Source of the DNA: Inquilinus limosus DSM 16000 | GTDB taxonomy: Bacteria; Pseudomonadota; Alphaproteobacteria; DSM-16000; Inquilinaceae | DNA length: 64,000 bases | Direction of reading: 5' to 3' | Assembly: GCF_000423185.1 (NCBI RefSeq) | Contig: NZ_AUHM01000033.1 | Span: 36,943-100,942, forward strand | Shown: positions 61,889-64,000 of the stretch, piece by piece | Position numbering within the stretch: the first letter of the stretch is position 1 | Layout: each line of letters opens with the position of its first letter | Position numbers and translations under genes: made by a program | Notes under the pieces: model-generated | The model's input: only the letters and a program-made list of their open reading frames with translations | The model's database searches: none | What the model was told of the DNA's origin: nothing

Positions 61889-62776
61889 ATGATCCCGCTG
61901 CTCGGCATCCCCACCCAGGTGCTGTTCGGGCAGCTGCTGCTGGGGCTGATCAACGGCTCCTTCTACGCCCTGCTCAGCCTCGGCCTCGCCGTCATCTTCG
62001 GCCTGCTCAACGTCATCAACTTCGCCCATGGCGCGCAGTACATGCTGGGCGCCTTCGCCGCCTGGATGCTGCTGACCTTCCTCGGCGTCGGCTACTGGCC
62101 GGCGCTGGTGCTGGCGCCCATCGCCGTCGCGATCACCGGCATCATCCTGGAGAAGCTGTTCCTGTCGCGCCTCTACCGGCTGGACCCGCTCTACGGCCTG
62201 CTCCTGACCTTCGGCGTGACGCTGATCCTGGAGGGGCTGTTCCGCAGCCTCTACGGCACCTCGGGCCAGCCCTACGCCCCGCCGGCGGCGCTGACCGGCG
62301 CGGTCAATCTCGGCTTCATGGTGCTGCCGATCTACCGCGGCTGGGTGGTGCTGGCCTCGCTGGTGATCTGCTTCCTCACCTGGTTCGTGATCGAGAAGAC
62401 CCCGCTCGGCGCCACCCTCCGCGCCGCCACCGAGAACCCGACCCTGGTCCAGGCCTTCGGCATCAACGTGCCGCGCATGATCACCCTGACCTATGCCTTC
62501 GGGGTCGGCCTCGCCGGCCTCGCCGGGGTGCTGGCGGCGCCGGTCTACCAAGTCAGCCCGCTGATGGGGTCGAACCTGATCATCGTCGTCTTCGCCGTGG
62601 TGGTGATCGGCGGCATGGGCTCGATCCTCGGCGCCATCGTCACCGGCTTCGCGCTCGGCATCTTCGAGGGGCTGACCAAGGTGTTCTACCCGCCGGCCTC
62701 GAACATCGTGGTCTTCGTCATCATGGCGCTGGTGCTGCTGGTCCGCCCCGCCGGCCTGTTCGGGCGGGAGCGCTGA
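61889..62776 (+). CDS. livH: Branched-chain amino-acid ABC permease LivH
   Basis: A 295-aa membrane permease. Family motifs LINGSFYALLSLGLAVIFGL and NFAHGAQYMLGAF near the N-terminus, TPLGATLRAATENPTLVQAFGI in the middle (the ATPase-contact loop) and VVIGGMGSILGAIVTGF near the C-terminus. It forms a heterodimer with LivM, encoded immediately after. Confidence 0.94.
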   Translation: MIPLLGIPTQVLFGQLLLGLINGSFYALLSLGLAVIFGLLNVINFAHGAQYMLGAFAAWMLLTFLGVGYWPALVLAPIAVAITGIILEKLFLSRLYRLDPLYGLLLTFGVTLILEGLFRSLYGTSGQPYAPPAALTGAVNLGFMVLPIYRGWVVLASLVICFLTWFVIEKTPLGATLRAATENPTLVQAFGINVPRMITLTYAFGVGLAGLAGVLAAPVYQVSPLMGSNLIIVVFAVVVIGGMGSILGAIVTGFALGIFEGLTKVFYPPASNIVVFVIMALVLLVRPAGLFGRER

Positions 62777-62777
62777 G

Positions 62778-63734
62778 ATGGCGGCGATCGACCAGGCCCG
62801 GGCGGAAGGCCTGAACGGGACGAGGATCGCGGTGGCGCTGGCGGTCGCGGTGGTCGCCCTCGGCGCGCCCTACGTCCTGTACCCCGTCTTCCTGATGAAG
62901 CTCCTGTGCTTCGCCCTCTTCGCCTGCGCCTTCAACCTGCTGATCGGCTATGTCGGCCTCCTGTCCTTCGGACACGCCGCCTTCTTCGGCGGCGCCGCCT
63001 ATGTCAGCGCCCATGCCGCCAAGGTCTGGGGCTGGCCGCCGGAGGCGGCGATCCTGGCCGGCACCGCCGCCGCCGCGGCGATGGGGCTGGTGATGGGCTT
63101 CCTCGCCATCCGCCGCCAGGGCATCTACTTCTCGATGATCACCCTGGCGCTGTCGCAGATGGTGTTCTTCGTGGCGCTGCAGGCGCCCTTCACCGGCGGC
63201 GAGGACGGCATCCAGTCGGTGCCGCAGGACCGCATGTTCGGCCTGTTCGACCTGTCGGAGTCTCTGACCTTCTACTATGTCGTGCTGGCGATCTTCGGCC
63301 TCGGCTTCTTCATCATCTGGCGCATCGTGCATTCGCCCTTCGGCCAGATCCTGAAGGCGATCCGCGAGAACGAGCCGCGGGCGGTCTCGCTGGGCTACCG
63401 GGTCGACGCCTACAAGCTGACCGCCTTCGTCATGTCGGCGGCGCTGGCCGGCCTCGCCGGCGGCACCAAGGCGCTGGTGTTCCAGCTGGCCTCGCTGACC
63501 GACATCCAGTGGCAGATGTCGGGCGAGGTGATCCTGATGACGCTGCTCGGCGGCATCGGCACCATGGTCGGCCCGGTGGTCGGCGCCGGCCTCGTGGTGA
63601 CGCTGCAGAACTACCTGGCCGAATCCGCCCTGCCGGTGACGGTGGTGACCGGCGCCATCTTCGTCGTCGTCGTCCTGTTGTTCCGCCGCGGCATCGTCGG
63701 CGAGATCGCGCACTGGCTGCGAAGAAAAGGTTAA
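62778..63734 (+). CDS. livM: Branched-chain amino-acid ABC permease LivM
   Basis: A 318-aa membrane permease. LLIGYVGLLSFGHAAFFGGAA near residue 54, RQGIYFSMITLALSQM near 114, FGQILKAIRENEPRAVSLGY (ATPase-contact loop) and LLGGIGTMVGPVVGA are the family blocks. Start one base after the livH stop. The last gene of the operon, followed by repeats and then a minus-strand phage gene. Confidence 0.94.
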   Translation: MAAIDQARAEGLNGTRIAVALAVAVVALGAPYVLYPVFLMKLLCFALFACAFNLLIGYVGLLSFGHAAFFGGAAYVSAHAAKVWGWPPEAAILAGTAAAAAMGLVMGFLAIRRQGIYFSMITLALSQMVFFVALQAPFTGGEDGIQSVPQDRMFGLFDLSESLTFYYVVLAIFGLGFFIIWRIVHSPFGQILKAIRENEPRAVSLGYRVDAYKLTAFVMSAALAGLAGGTKALVFQLASLTDIQWQMSGEVILMTLLGGIGTMVGPVVGAGLVVTLQNYLAESALPVTVVTGAIFVVVVLLFRRGIVGEIAHWLRRKG

Positions 63735-63756
63735 CCGGCTTATCCTTTCTATCCTC

Positions 63757-63870
63757 CTCCTCCGCTTGCGGGAGGGGCAAGGGGGGGCCGGGACCAACGC
63801 CGAGCGTCATCACCAGCCCCGCGGAAATCGAATTCTGAAAAGATTTCGCTTGCGGGAGAGGCCCGCCCTC
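63757..63870. repeat. REP-like repeat fragments after the Liv operon
   Basis: Two direct copies of CGCTTGCGGGAG (one in 63762-63775, one in 63847-63859), each able to fold with adjacent CTCC/GGAG, plus a GAAATC/GATTTC pair between them. The core is shared with the element at 29044-29246, so this looks like a partly decayed copy. Confidence 0.6.
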
Positions 63871-64000
63871 ACCCCACCCATTTCAGGCTGCTGTCATAGC
63901 TGACGTACTGCTTCCTCTGGCCTTCGAGGGCGTAGCGCAGGGCGTCGATGGCGTGGTTCTCGCGGTCCTCCAGCTCGGGCAGGGTCTCGCCGGTCTTCGG
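63869..64000 (-). CDS. Phage terminase large subunit, C-terminus only (cut by window edge)
   Basis: The last 43 codons of a minus-strand gene run off the right edge and end at a TGA at 63869-63871. The text LEDRENHAIDALRYALEGQ is the characteristic C-terminal block of phage terminase large subunits, where the Asp in HAIDALRYA belongs to the nuclease active site. The rest reads YVSYDSSLKWVG. This protein packages DNA into phage heads and implies a prophage or phage-like element to the right. Too short for subtype assignment. Confidence 0.8.
   Translation of the reverse strand, partial: PKTGETLPELEDRENHAIDALRYALEGQRKQYVSYDSSLKWVG

Overview
The window is gene-dense, very GC-rich DNA (about 70% by eye). 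It looks like the chromosome of an alphaproteobacterium, probably a soil or plant-associated Rhodospirillales member. That placement is an inference from base composition, from the many sugar and amino-acid ABC importers under LacI, ROK, GntR and IclR control, from a psp operon with a sigma-54 promoter, from RTX proteins, and from an archaic chaperone-usher pilus. No rRNA, tRNA, CRISPR array or complete insertion sequence was seen.

Layout, left to right. Positions 1-2372 hold an Fe3+/2-aminoethylphosphonate-type ABC importer (permease cut by the left edge, and its binding protein). A metallo-beta-lactamase-fold hydrolase (2584-3681) is divergent from a LacI regulator that heads a ribose-type sugar importer operon (3791-8796). 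Next come an ArsR/SRPBCC pair (8998-9749), a large MscS channel (9765-11855) and a polar amino-acid ABC operon that also encodes a secreted purine nucleoside permease-family protein (11937-15353). Then follow a tiny Pmp3-family protein, a broken SEC-C gene, an RTX protein, an alpha/beta hydrolase, an ABC exporter with a DUF2585 protein, a phospholipase-D-type cardiolipin synthase, and a GntR/OsmC pair (15518-23991). A low-GC island (about 24060-24400) precedes a second RTX protein (24500-26533).

Positions 26581-30236 hold a sugar importer with an FGGY kinase but no ATPase. Then come a cupin and PseG, a 189-bp inverted-repeat element, dodecin, UdgX, an archaic (Csu-like) pilus operon (33246-38485) followed by an unusual MarR-like regulator, a cold-shock protein, IclR with malate synthase G (40050-43232), a methyltransferase, a ROK-controlled sugar importer (45236-49529), otsBA for trehalose, and the psp envelope-stress locus (52014-55834). 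The right end has an SDR, a metallo-hydrolase with an XRE-cupin regulator, a secreted hypothetical protein, a complete branched-chain amino-acid (Liv) importer (59202-63734), and the C-terminus of a phage terminase large subunit on the edge, which suggests a prophage begins there.

The main non-gene observations are as follows. Palindromic repeats lie just 3' of five of the six solute-binding-protein genes, four of them in the gap before the permease gene. A 189-bp inverted-repeat element supplies the stop codons of two convergent genes. A consensus sigma-54 promoter drives an overlooked 56-aa membrane protein plus pspABC. Several crisp palindromic operators sit next to their likely regulators, two of them inside or across coding sequence.
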